DNA of 13,473 bases from CAYLYP01 sp964387795 (GTDB taxonomy: Bacteria > Bacteroidota > Bacteroidia > Bacteroidales > UBA7960), in the NCBI GenBank assembly GCA_964387795.1, contig CAYLYP010000085.1:1-13473 (forward strand), in the 5' to 3' direction. Shown here piece by piece: positions 7,956 to 13,473 of this stretch. A program made the translations under genes and the position numbers. Position 1 is the stretch's first letter, and every line of letters begins with the position of its first letter. The notes under the pieces are model-generated. The model made no database searches, was not told where the DNA came from, and worked only from the letters and a program-made list of their open reading frames with translations.

Positions 7956-8221
7956 ACCGTTTTAAGCCTTTCCATGGTATTTTGCGGTTAGCAGCTTGAT
8001 AATGAATTGCCGTTCGGGGGTAAGCAAAAAGCTGCTTCTTAGGAACAAGCCTTTGAAGCAACACCAGATATACAGATATTTAATTGATTATAAATACATT
8101 GCATTAAATAATGCATCATAATTATTTTACAATTTCATTTATTTGGAGGTCAAATTACATTCGGATTCATAAAATAATGTTAATGATTATCTTTTTTTCT
8201 TTTTTTAAGCAGGAATAATAT
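7956..8221. other. Non-coding AT-rich DNA between the repeat and the small RNA
   Basis: No supported gene. It contains a near-perfect palindrome TGCATTA-AA-TAATGCA at 8100-8115 that could be an operator or a chance AT-rich dyad, and pyrimidine runs at about 8190-8206 just before the promoter-like element at 8222. Confidence 0.4.
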
Positions 8222-8229
8222 TAATTTTG
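8222..8229 (+). promoter_or_regulatory. Promoter -7 element for the candidate small RNA
   Basis: TAATTTTG matches TAnnTTTG exactly. It predicts transcription starting at about 8234-8236, exactly where the first hairpin of the candidate RNA begins. The -33 area is T-rich, without a clear TTG. Confidence 0.5.
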
Positions 8230-8233
8230 CAGC

Positions 8234-8488
8234 GAGTTGTTTTTTTGTTCACAACTCAAGTGGTTATTGGTTAATTAAGTGCTCATGCACAATATTAGGC
8301 ACAATTATTGTGTTGCAGAAAAGGCCGGAGATAAAAAAGGTAACGTATTTAATGTCGCTTCTTCATGTTGAAAATGTTAGCTTGGAACCTTGATTTTTAT
8401 CTTTTGAAGTCGTAATACCTTTCTACACCTTTTATCCGGTTTGCATACGATATTGTCCAAAAGCCCTGCCATGGCAGGGCTTTTTTTA
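8234..8488 (+). ncRNA. Candidate structured small RNA (possibly 6S-like)
   Basis: This 255-nt unit lies between a -7 element (8222-8229) and an intrinsic terminator (8462-8488) and has no credible ORF. It begins with a 7-bp hairpin (GAGTTGT 8234-8240 with ACAACTC 8251-8257). The rest can fold into one long rod with internal loops: ACAAT 8301-8305/ATTGT 8452-8456; TGCA 8314-8317/TGCA 8442-8445; CCGG 8325-8328/CCGG 8436-8439; ATAAAA 8331-8336/TTTTAT 8430-8435; AAGGTA 8337-8342/TACCTT 8416-8421; CTTCA 8361-8365/TGAAG 8405-8409. A rod with internal bubbles is the general shape of 6S RNA, but I recognise no diagnostic sequence, so that identity is a guess. It does not look like tmRNA, RNase P RNA or SRP RNA. 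Pairings were found by eye, without an energy calculation. Confidence 0.45.
8462..8488 (+). terminator. Intrinsic terminator of the candidate small RNA
   Basis: Stem AGCCCTGC/GCAGGGCT (8462-8469 and 8474-8481) with loop CATG, followed by T7 on the plus strand. The minus-strand tail is shorter, so plus-strand transcription is the better reading. No protein gene precedes it, which implies a non-coding transcript ends here. Confidence 0.85.
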
Positions 8489-8603
8489 TTGTACACATTT
8501 AAATCAAAGGCAAAGGCTGAATTATCAATTATCATCAAAACAACTTAAAGGACTGAAAAGCAGTTAAAACCCATCAGATTAAACCCAACAATTCAGGTAA
8601 TAT

Positions 8604-8640
8604 AAAAAAAAACAGGCACTCCCCCCAAAAAGGGAATGCC
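8604..8640 (-). terminator. Intrinsic terminator after uvrA
   Basis: On the minus strand GGCATTCCC pairs with GGGAGTGCC (one mismatch) around a loop of about 8 nt, and is followed by a long U tract from the A run at 8604-8612. It lies about 60 nt beyond the uvrA stop codon. Confidence 0.8.
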
Positions 8641-8701
8641 AATAAAGGTGTTTTTTCAATACTGCCTGAACAAATGATTTATAAAGAAGTGCCCGGTCAG
8701 A

Positions 8702-11524
8702 TCAGAGATATTGTCCTGTTATGCTTTTCTTGTTCTTTTTAATCATTTCGGGTGTTCCCTCAGCAACAATCCGTCCCCCCCTTTCACCGCCTTCAGGTCC
8801 CATATCAATAATATGGTCTGCCACCTTGATCACATCAGTGTTATGTTCAATCACAAGAACTGTATTTCCTCTGTCAACAAGTCGGTTAAGCACATCCATT
8901 AAAACCCTTACATCCTCAAAATGCAAACCTGTTGTAGGTTCATCAAGGATATAAATTGTTTTTCCGGTATCGCGTTTACTAAGCTCAGATGCCAGTTTGA
9001 CACGCTGCGCCTCGCCTCCCGAAAGTGTTGTGGAGTTTTGCCCAAGGGTGATATACCCGAGGCCCACATCCTGTAAGGTTTTTATTTTTTGAACGATAGA
9101 AGGAATATTTTCAAAAAACGATACTGCCTGGCTGATATTTAAATTTAGCACATCGTTAATCGACTTTCCTTTGAAGCGCACCTCAAGGGTTTCTCGGTTA
9201 TATCTCTTCCCGTTACATGTTTCGCAAGGCACATATACATCGGGCAAAAAATTCATTTCTATGGCGCGGATGCCGGCCCCCTGGCATGTTTCGCAACGCC
9301 CGCCTTTCACATTGAAAGAAAAACGCCCGGGCTGATAGCCCCTGATCTGCGATTCGGGCAAAGAAGCAAACAATTTCCTGATATCATCAAACACCTTGGT
9401 ATAGGTTGCAGGATTTGAGCGGGGTGTCCTGCCAATAGGTGACTGGTCGATTTCGATGACCTTATCCACATTCTTAATGCCTTCGATGCTTTCATAAGGC
9501 AGGGCTTGGGTTTCGCTCCTATAGAAATGATGGCTTAAAATGGGGTATAAAGTCTCATTGATAAGTGAAGACTTGCCGCTCCCTGAAACACCGGTAATGC
9601 AAATCAGTTTTCCAAGAGGCAGTGTTAGGTTTACCTTCTTAAGGTTGTTTCCACTAGCGCCCTTTAACTCGATTGTTTTTCCGTTTCCCGGCCTCCGGAT
9701 TTCAGGGACAGGGATAGTTTTTTCATCACGGAGGTATTGCCCGGTAATGGTATCCGATAGCCGGATATCTTCAGGCCCTCCCTGGGCTGTAATCACCCCC
9801 CCATTGATACCGGCTCCCGGGCCAATATCAACCACATGATCTGCTGAAAGGATCATATCCCTGTCATGCTCTACCACAATAACAGAATTTCCCACATCCC
9901 TAAGGTCTTTTAAGGATTGTATCAACCGGTGGTTATCCCTCTGGTGAAGGCCAATACTTGGCTCATCAAGGATATATAAAACATTTGTAAGCTGAGACCC
10001 AATCTGTGTTGCAAGCCTGATACGCTGTGCCTCACCACCTGATAGGCTTCTGGCAGTGCGGAACAAACTCAGGTAATCCAATCCCACATCTAAAAGGAAC
10101 TGTAGCCTGGTCTTAAGCTCCCTGATAATCTCATTCCCGATAGACAGTTTGCGTTTATCAAGGTTTTTTTCCATTTCCAGTAAGGTTGCCTTAAGGCTAA
10201 GCAGGTCCATTTCGGACAACTGGGCAATATTATAACCGCCAATACGGAAATGAAGGGATTCCTTTTTCAACCTATGTCCGTGGCATTCGGGGCAAAGCTT
10301 TTGTTTCATAAAGCTATCCGCCCATTTTTTTAATGAAACCGGGGCATTTTCATCAGCTTGCGAAGCCAGATAGTTTACCACTCCTTCAAAATTGAGGCTA
10401 TAGGTATTTGTAACGCCAATGTTTTCGTTTTTTACTTTAAATACCTCATCAGAGCCATAAAGGATCGTATTAAGTGCCTCATCGCTAATGTCTTCTATTG
10501 GAGAATCAAGTGTAAAACCATATTTATACCCGATGGCTTCTATTTGACGAAAAATCCATGAGCCCTTATAAGGCCCAATAGCAGCTATGCCCCCATTGCG
10601 GATTGTCATAAGCCTGTTGGGTATAATCTTATCAATATCTGTTTCGCTTACCATGCCCAGGCCATTACAAACCGGGCATGCGCCATAAGGTGAGTTAAAG
10701 GAAAAAGAATTAGGTTCCGGTTCATCATAAGCAATGCCTGTGCTTGGGCACATGAGCGTACGGCTAAAATACCTGGGGTTATTGCCCGACTCGTCTAAAA
10801 CATTGATAATCCCTTTACCGTGCTTGAAGGCCGTTTGTATGCTTTGCGAAAGGCGGTTCTCCTCCCCTGCTTTAATTAAAATCTTATCAATAACAATCTC
10901 AATATCATGAAGCTTATACCTGTCAACCTTCATGCCGGGTACTATCTCCCTGATCTGACCATCAACCCTTACCTTAAGGAAGCCCTGTTTTGCTATTTGT
11001 TCAAATTGTTCCCTGTAATGGCCTTTTCGGCCTTTGATGACCGGGGCAAGCAGATAAACTTTGGAGTTCAGGTAATTCTTGAAAATCAGGCCATGTATCT
11101 GCTCATCGGTATAGCGCACCATGAGCTCATTGGTCATATAGCTGTATGCATCGCCAATGCGGGCATATAACAATCGAAGGAAGTCGTATATCTCGGTAAT
11201 AGTGCCAACAGTAGAGCGGGGATTTTTATTGGTGGTTTTTTGCTCAATACTTATAACAGGGCTAAGGCCGGTAATCTTATCCACATCAGGCCTCTCCAGC
11301 GTCCCCAGGAACTGGCGGGCATAAGCTGAAAAGGTTTCAATGTATCTCCTTTGGCCCTCGGCATAGATTGTATCAAAAGCAAGCGATGATTTGCCACTCC
11401 CGCTCAAACCAGTAATCACAACCAACTTATCACGGGGGATGATAAGATCCACATTGCGAAGGTTATGCTCTCTGGCACCACATATTTCAAGAACATCCTG
11501 TGAGGGAAGCTGTATCTCGGACAT
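8702..11524 (-). CDS. uvrA: Excinuclease ABC subunit A
   Basis: ATPase that finds DNA lesions and loads UvrB in nucleotide excision repair. The frame opens at ATG 11596 (964 codons), but I prefer ATG 11524 (MSEIQLPSQD, 940 residues), the usual UvrA length; ATG 11551 is also possible. The extra 5' codons encode a hydrophobic stretch (MGGICFVIFMLPVLK) unlike known UvrA starts. Numbered from 11596: Walker A GLSGSGKSS 63-71 and GVSGSGKSS 669-677; signatures LSGGEAQR 518-525 and 858-865; Walker B ILDEP 543-547 and 883-887. The second zinc finger is complete (C768, C771, C791, C794). The first has C283, C307 and C310 but Thr at 286 where a fourth Cys is usual. A perfect -7 element lies at 11691-11698. 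No Shine-Dalgarno site supports any of the starts. A terminator follows at 8604-8640. Confidence 0.97.
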   Translation of the reverse strand: MSEIQLPSQDVLEICGAREHNLRNVDLIIPRDKLVVITGLSGSGKSSLAFDTIYAEGQRRYIETFSAYARQFLGTLERPDVDKITGLSPVISIEQKTTNKNPRSTVGTITEIYDFLRLLYARIGDAYSYMTNELMVRYTDEQIHGLIFKNYLNSKVYLLAPVIKGRKGHYREQFEQIAKQGFLKVRVDGQIREIVPGMKVDRYKLHDIEIVIDKILIKAGEENRLSQSIQTAFKHGKGIINVLDESGNNPRYFSRTLMCPSTGIAYDEPEPNSFSFNSPYGACPVCNGLGMVSETDIDKIIPNRLMTIRNGGIAAIGPYKGSWIFRQIEAIGYKYGFTLDSPIEDISDEALNTILYGSDEVFKVKNENIGVTNTYSLNFEGVVNYLASQADENAPVSLKKWADSFMKQKLCPECHGHRLKKESLHFRIGGYNIAQLSEMDLLSLKATLLEMEKNLDKRKLSIGNEIIRELKTRLQFLLDVGLDYLSLFRTARSLSGGEAQRIRLATQIGSQLTNVLYILDEPSIGLHQRDNHRLIQSLKDLRDVGNSVIVVEHDRDMILSADHVVDIGPGAGINGGVITAQGGPEDIRLSDTITGQYLRDEKTIPVPEIRRPGNGKTIELKGASGNNLKKVNLTLPLGKLICITGVSGSGKSSLINETLYPILSHHFYRSETQALPYESIEGIKNVDKVIEIDQSPIGRTPRSNPATYTKVFDDIRKLFASLPESQIRGYQPGRFSFNVKGGRCETCQGAGIRAIEMNFLPDVYVPCETCNGKRYNRETLEVRFKGKSINDVLNLNISQAVSFFENIPSIVQKIKTLQDVGLGYITLGQNSTTLSGGEAQRVKLASELSKRDTGKTIYILDEPTTGLHFEDVRVLMDVLNRLVDRGNTVLVIEHNTDVIKVADHIIDMGPEGGERGGRIVAEGTPEMIKKNKKSITGQYL

Positions 11525-11596
11525 AGATATGAATTTCAATTTATCTGTCATTTTCAACACGGGAAGCATAAAAATAACAAAGCAGATGCCCCCCAT

Positions 11597-12046
11597 CCAA
11601 TACCAGGCCCCATCAAAGCCTTGATAGTCCCGGCTTGTATTTCTTAACAGCTAATAAACCAAAATTGTTGAATTGGTTTAAAAAATTGAGCAAAGGTAGT
11701 GAAAAATAAGCTAATTTGGGATAGCAGCCCCCAAACAGTCTACAAGCTATACTGCCTGAATATAGATACTGTCATTCAGCATTTTATACCAAGACATTGA
11801 AAACTATCAATAATGTTAAAAAAACAAATCAATCACAAAAGGATATAATACACCCCGCCATGATAATTTACAGTAATGGTTTTCAGATGTTTAACAAAAA
11901 TAAAAAATTGACAGGTGTTTAAAATCATTTAAAGAATAAAGCAATGAATTTCAGCCTAAACGATATATGCTTATTAATCGTTTCGATGTTATCAAAACAA
12001 AAAACGCGCAGGGATGATTGATTAAAAAAAATCAGCAACGGTCTCT
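11597..12046. other. Non-coding region between the lytic transglycosylase gene and uvrA
   Basis: No ORF of note; AT-rich. It holds the uvrA -7 element (11691-11698), another TAnnTTTG match on the minus strand at 11895-11902 (TATTTTTG, common by chance in such DNA), and an inverted repeat AAACGAT/ATCGTTT (11958-11964 and 11977-11983) without a U tract. No convincing terminator for the gene ending at 12047 was found. Confidence 0.5.
11691..11698 (-). promoter_or_regulatory. Promoter -7 element for uvrA
   Basis: Reads TACCTTTG on the minus strand, an exact TAnnTTTG match. The implied transcript would start near 11684 and have a leader of about 130-160 nt before ATG 11551 or 11524. The -33 region is not obvious, and no SOS-type operator was recognised. 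Confidence 0.45.
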
Positions 12047-13048
12047 TTAAATATCACCATTTAGATGCTCCTGTTTCTGGATCAGGAATAAGGTATCAGC
12101 TTCATCATCAGGCAAAGGCTCACGTATTGTTGAACGGGGTATCTTTATCTCATACGACTTCTTCAACTTATTGGAAAGCGATGACTGACGAAGCCAGGGG
12201 TTCATGTATCGAAGGCCTTTATAATCAGTTCCCTGAAGGCGGGCAAAATCAACAAGGCTTGAAACAGGGGTATCAACATTTAGGGTAATACAATCAATGG
12301 GTTGATAAAGGTCTTTGTTCCGGAAATAAAAACCATGTCCCTTAGGATTTTCAAAAATACATTTAATGGCAAGGATGCGGAACACATACCTTGATGTTTC
12401 ATCATTAAGCCAAAGCTGATAATAATCGTTGGCTTTCTGCGAACTCACCTGGCGTGACAAGCCAGCCCGCCCCATGTTATAAGCAGCGGCAGCCATTGTC
12501 CAGTTGCCAAACTGACGTTTCGACTCAAGAAGATATTTACAGGCAGCACGGGTAGCTTTTTCAACATGATAACGTTCATCCACTTCCTGGTTTACTTCCA
12601 GTCCCAGCTCTTTGGCTGTTGATTCGAGGATTTGCCAAAAGCCTACTGCCCCGGCAGGAGAGCTCACATTAATAAGCCCGCTTTCAATAAGTGCCAGATA
12701 TTTAAAATCATCAGGTATGCCCTGCTCTTTCAGGATAGGCTCAATAAGGGGAAACCAGCGATTAGCCCTCTTGAAGAAAAGCATTGTCTGGCTTTGCCAG
12801 TAAGTATTAACCAATAGTTCCCTGTCCATGCGTTCATAAACATCATACTGTTCAAGGGGTACCCTTTCTCCGGCAAACAATAAGGTATCAGGGATATGGA
12901 CAGAGAAAATACGATAGTTCTGTTCCATTGCCTGGCGATAATCCTCATCAGTATTTCTTACCCTTCCTGAGAAAACAAATAAAAAAACCGACACAACAAC
13001 AGCCACTGCAATAGCTGCATACACAAAAAAGGATGATTTAAAACGCAT
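12047..13048 (-). CDS. Membrane-anchored lytic transglycosylase, SLT/GH23 domain
   Basis: Cell-wall enzyme predicted to cleave peptidoglycan between MurNAc and GlcNAc with 1,6-anhydro product formation. From the preferred start (ATG 13048, MRFKSSFFVY, 333 residues) there is one N-terminal membrane segment (about residues 7-27), then a linker and an SLT domain (about 90-225). The motifs are the catalytic Glu in YLALIESGL (E122), SPAGAVGFWQI, and AAAAYNMG. The C-terminal third (LRYMNPWLR...YEIKIPRS) resembles the tail of MltD-type enzymes, but no clear LysM repeat is seen. The frame could extend to a TTG at 13120, but a TATATTTG promoter element overlaps that codon, and the added residues form an odd Phe-rich stretch, so I reject that start. 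No Shine-Dalgarno site. It is divergent from the gene at 13313 and probably monocistronic. Confidence 0.92.
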   Translation of the reverse strand: MRFKSSFFVYAAIAVAVVVSVFLFVFSGRVRNTDEDYRQAMEQNYRIFSVHIPDTLLFAGERVPLEQYDVYERMDRELLVNTYWQSQTMLFFKRANRWFPLIEPILKEQGIPDDFKYLALIESGLINVSSPAGAVGFWQILESTAKELGLEVNQEVDERYHVEKATRAACKYLLESKRQFGNWTMAAAAYNMGRAGLSRQVSSQKANDYYQLWLNDETSRYVFRILAIKCIFENPKGHGFYFRNKDLYQPIDCITLNVDTPVSSLVDFARLQGTDYKGLRYMNPWLRQSSLSNKLKKSYEIKIPRSTIREPLPDDEADTLFLIQKQEHLNGDI

Positions 13049-13117
13049 AATTTCAACAAAAAAGTGATCAAGCCAATAAAAACAAAAGAAAAAGAACAGG
13101 AAAAACATCCCGTTGAA

Positions 13118-13125
13118 CAAATATA
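13118..13125 (-). promoter_or_regulatory. Promoter -7 element for the lytic transglycosylase gene
   Basis: Reads TATATTTG on the minus strand, an exact TAnnTTTG match about 70 nt upstream of ATG 13048. It places the transcript start near 13111, inside the longer possible frame, which supports the shorter protein. The -33 element is weak. Confidence 0.5.
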
Positions 13126-13264
13126 CAATATAAAAACTCAGGGATTATTAGTAAAAACCACGAGATTGAAAGAATCCAACAATTAACAGTAAAAATGCAT
13201 CAATTATGAACGCAAAGCAGCACCATTTTTTCATAAAACATGGCGGGATATGAGCTAATTTTCG

Positions 13265-13272
13265 TAGATTTG
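13265..13272 (+). promoter_or_regulatory. Promoter -7 element for the AOR-like gene
   Basis: TAGATTTG, an exact TAnnTTTG match 40 nt upstream of the ATG at 13313. The -33 region shows no clear TTG. It diverges from the promoter at 13118-13125. Confidence 0.5.
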
Positions 13273-13299
13273 TAAGCGGTTAAAAATAAACAACTTTTT

Positions 13300-13305
13300 A
13301 GGAGA
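13300..13305 (+). promoter_or_regulatory. Ribosome-binding site of the AOR-like gene
   Basis: AGGAGA, 7 nt before the ATG at 13313. It is one of the few good Shine-Dalgarno sites in the window and it decides the start. Confidence 0.7.
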
Positions 13306-13312
13306 AAGATAT

Positions 13313-13473
13313 ATGGACATTACCGGATTAAAGGAGCGCCACAAAACGCTCAAGGAATTTCATTATCAGGTTAAAGCCCTTGAGAGGGGATATACCGATA
13401 AGGTTCTATATGTGAACCTAAGTGATAACAACATCAAAGAAAAAGATGTCCCTGCCCTGATGAAGGAAAAATT
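13313..13473 (+). CDS. Aldehyde:ferredoxin oxidoreductase-family protein, N-terminal fragment
   Basis: Partial: only the first 53 codons are inside the window and the frame is still open at the edge. After about 25 residues (MDITGLKERHKTLKEFHYQV) comes GYTDKVLYVNLSDNNIKEKDVPALMKEKF. This matches the beginning of tungsten/molybdenum aldehyde:ferredoxin oxidoreductases (family pattern GYxGKxLxVNLS...I...xxP...xF, normally followed by GGRG). Those are cytoplasmic tungstopterin and [4Fe-4S] enzymes that oxidise aldehydes or related substrates with ferredoxin. The extra N-terminal residues are longer than in archaeal AORs. The start is supported by AGGAGA and an upstream -7 element. The cofactor-binding residues lie beyond the window, so the call rests on the N-terminus alone. 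Confidence 0.65.
   Translation, partial: MDITGLKERHKTLKEFHYQVKALERGYTDKVLYVNLSDNNIKEKDVPALMKEK

Noticed and set aside
7819..8064. 81-codon minus-strand ORF across the tandem repeat
   Set aside because: Its repetitive Pro/Gly/Asn peptide is just the 11-bp repeat read through three frames. It has no ribosome-binding site and resembles no known protein.
8352..8393. 13-codon ORF MSLLHVENVSLEP inside the small RNA, similar to the start of ABC-transporter ATPases
   Set aside because: It is too short, has no Shine-Dalgarno site, lies within paired regions of the candidate RNA, and no further ABC sequence follows in any frame.
11525..11596. Longer uvrA start at 11596 giving a hydrophobic N-terminus
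   Set aside because: The added residues are unlike UvrA, and the protein from ATG 11524 has the normal length. The longer start cannot be fully excluded because none of the starts has a ribosome-binding site.
8659..11760. 12-bp direct repeat ATACTGCCTGAA on both sides of uvrA (8659-8670 and 11749-11760), as if uvrA were an inserted cassette
   Set aside because: A few shared 12-mers are expected by chance in 13 kb. uvrA has its own promoter and terminator inside the repeats and no recombinase gene is near.
11958..11983. Inverted repeat AAACGAT/ATCGTTT as a terminator for the lytic transglycosylase gene
   Set aside because: It is AT-rich, has a 12-nt loop, no U tract follows on the minus strand, and it lies about 60 nt past the stop.
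13049..13120. Longer lytic transglycosylase start (TTG 13120)
   Set aside because: A promoter -7 element overlaps that codon, so the transcript probably begins inside it. ATG 13048 directly precedes a normal membrane anchor.

Overview
The window is an ordinary stretch of a Bacteroidota (Bacteroidetes) chromosome, probably a Bacteroidales or Marinilabiliales relative. This rests on the style of the UvrA, DnaX, M16 peptidase and TorF-like porin sequences, on AT-rich intergenic DNA, on mostly absent Shine-Dalgarno sites, and on several upstream matches to the Bacteroidota promoter -7 element TAnnTTTG. No mobile element, CRISPR array, tRNA or rRNA was recognised.

Layout. Minus-strand genes dominate. 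From left: a YihY/BrkB-family membrane protein (55-1437); a very symmetrical terminator (1494-1545); a two-gene M16 peptidase unit, read from right to left as a catalytic subunit (3631-4953) and then a catalytically dead subunit with an extra C-terminal domain (1554-3611); and dnaX (5027-6784). A divergent promoter pair separates dnaX from a plus-strand TorF-like outer-membrane porin gene (6971-7687), which carries an in-frame TAA and lacks a normal barrel end, so it is called a pseudogene. About 1 kb without protein genes follows (7688-8701). It holds an 11-bp tandem repeat that folds back on inverted copies (7841-7955) and a candidate structured small RNA with its own promoter and terminator (about 8234-8488). 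Then come uvrA (minus, 8702-11524), a 450-bp gap, a membrane-anchored SLT-family lytic transglycosylase (minus, 12047-13048), and the 5' end of an aldehyde:ferredoxin oxidoreductase-like gene (plus, from 13313, running off the window).

Functionally this is a housekeeping neighbourhood: replication clamp loading (DnaX), nucleotide excision repair (UvrA), periplasmic proteolysis (M16 pair), cell-wall turnover (lytic transglycosylase) and an envelope protein (YihY). Only the M16 pair is clearly one functional unit.

The observations most worth a second look are: an A11 run inside dnaX where a one-base slip in either direction meets a stop within 1-7 codons, which suggests a short gamma form; the unidentified rod-shaped small RNA; the repeat hairpin; and the decaying porin. 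No clearly new multi-gene system was seen.
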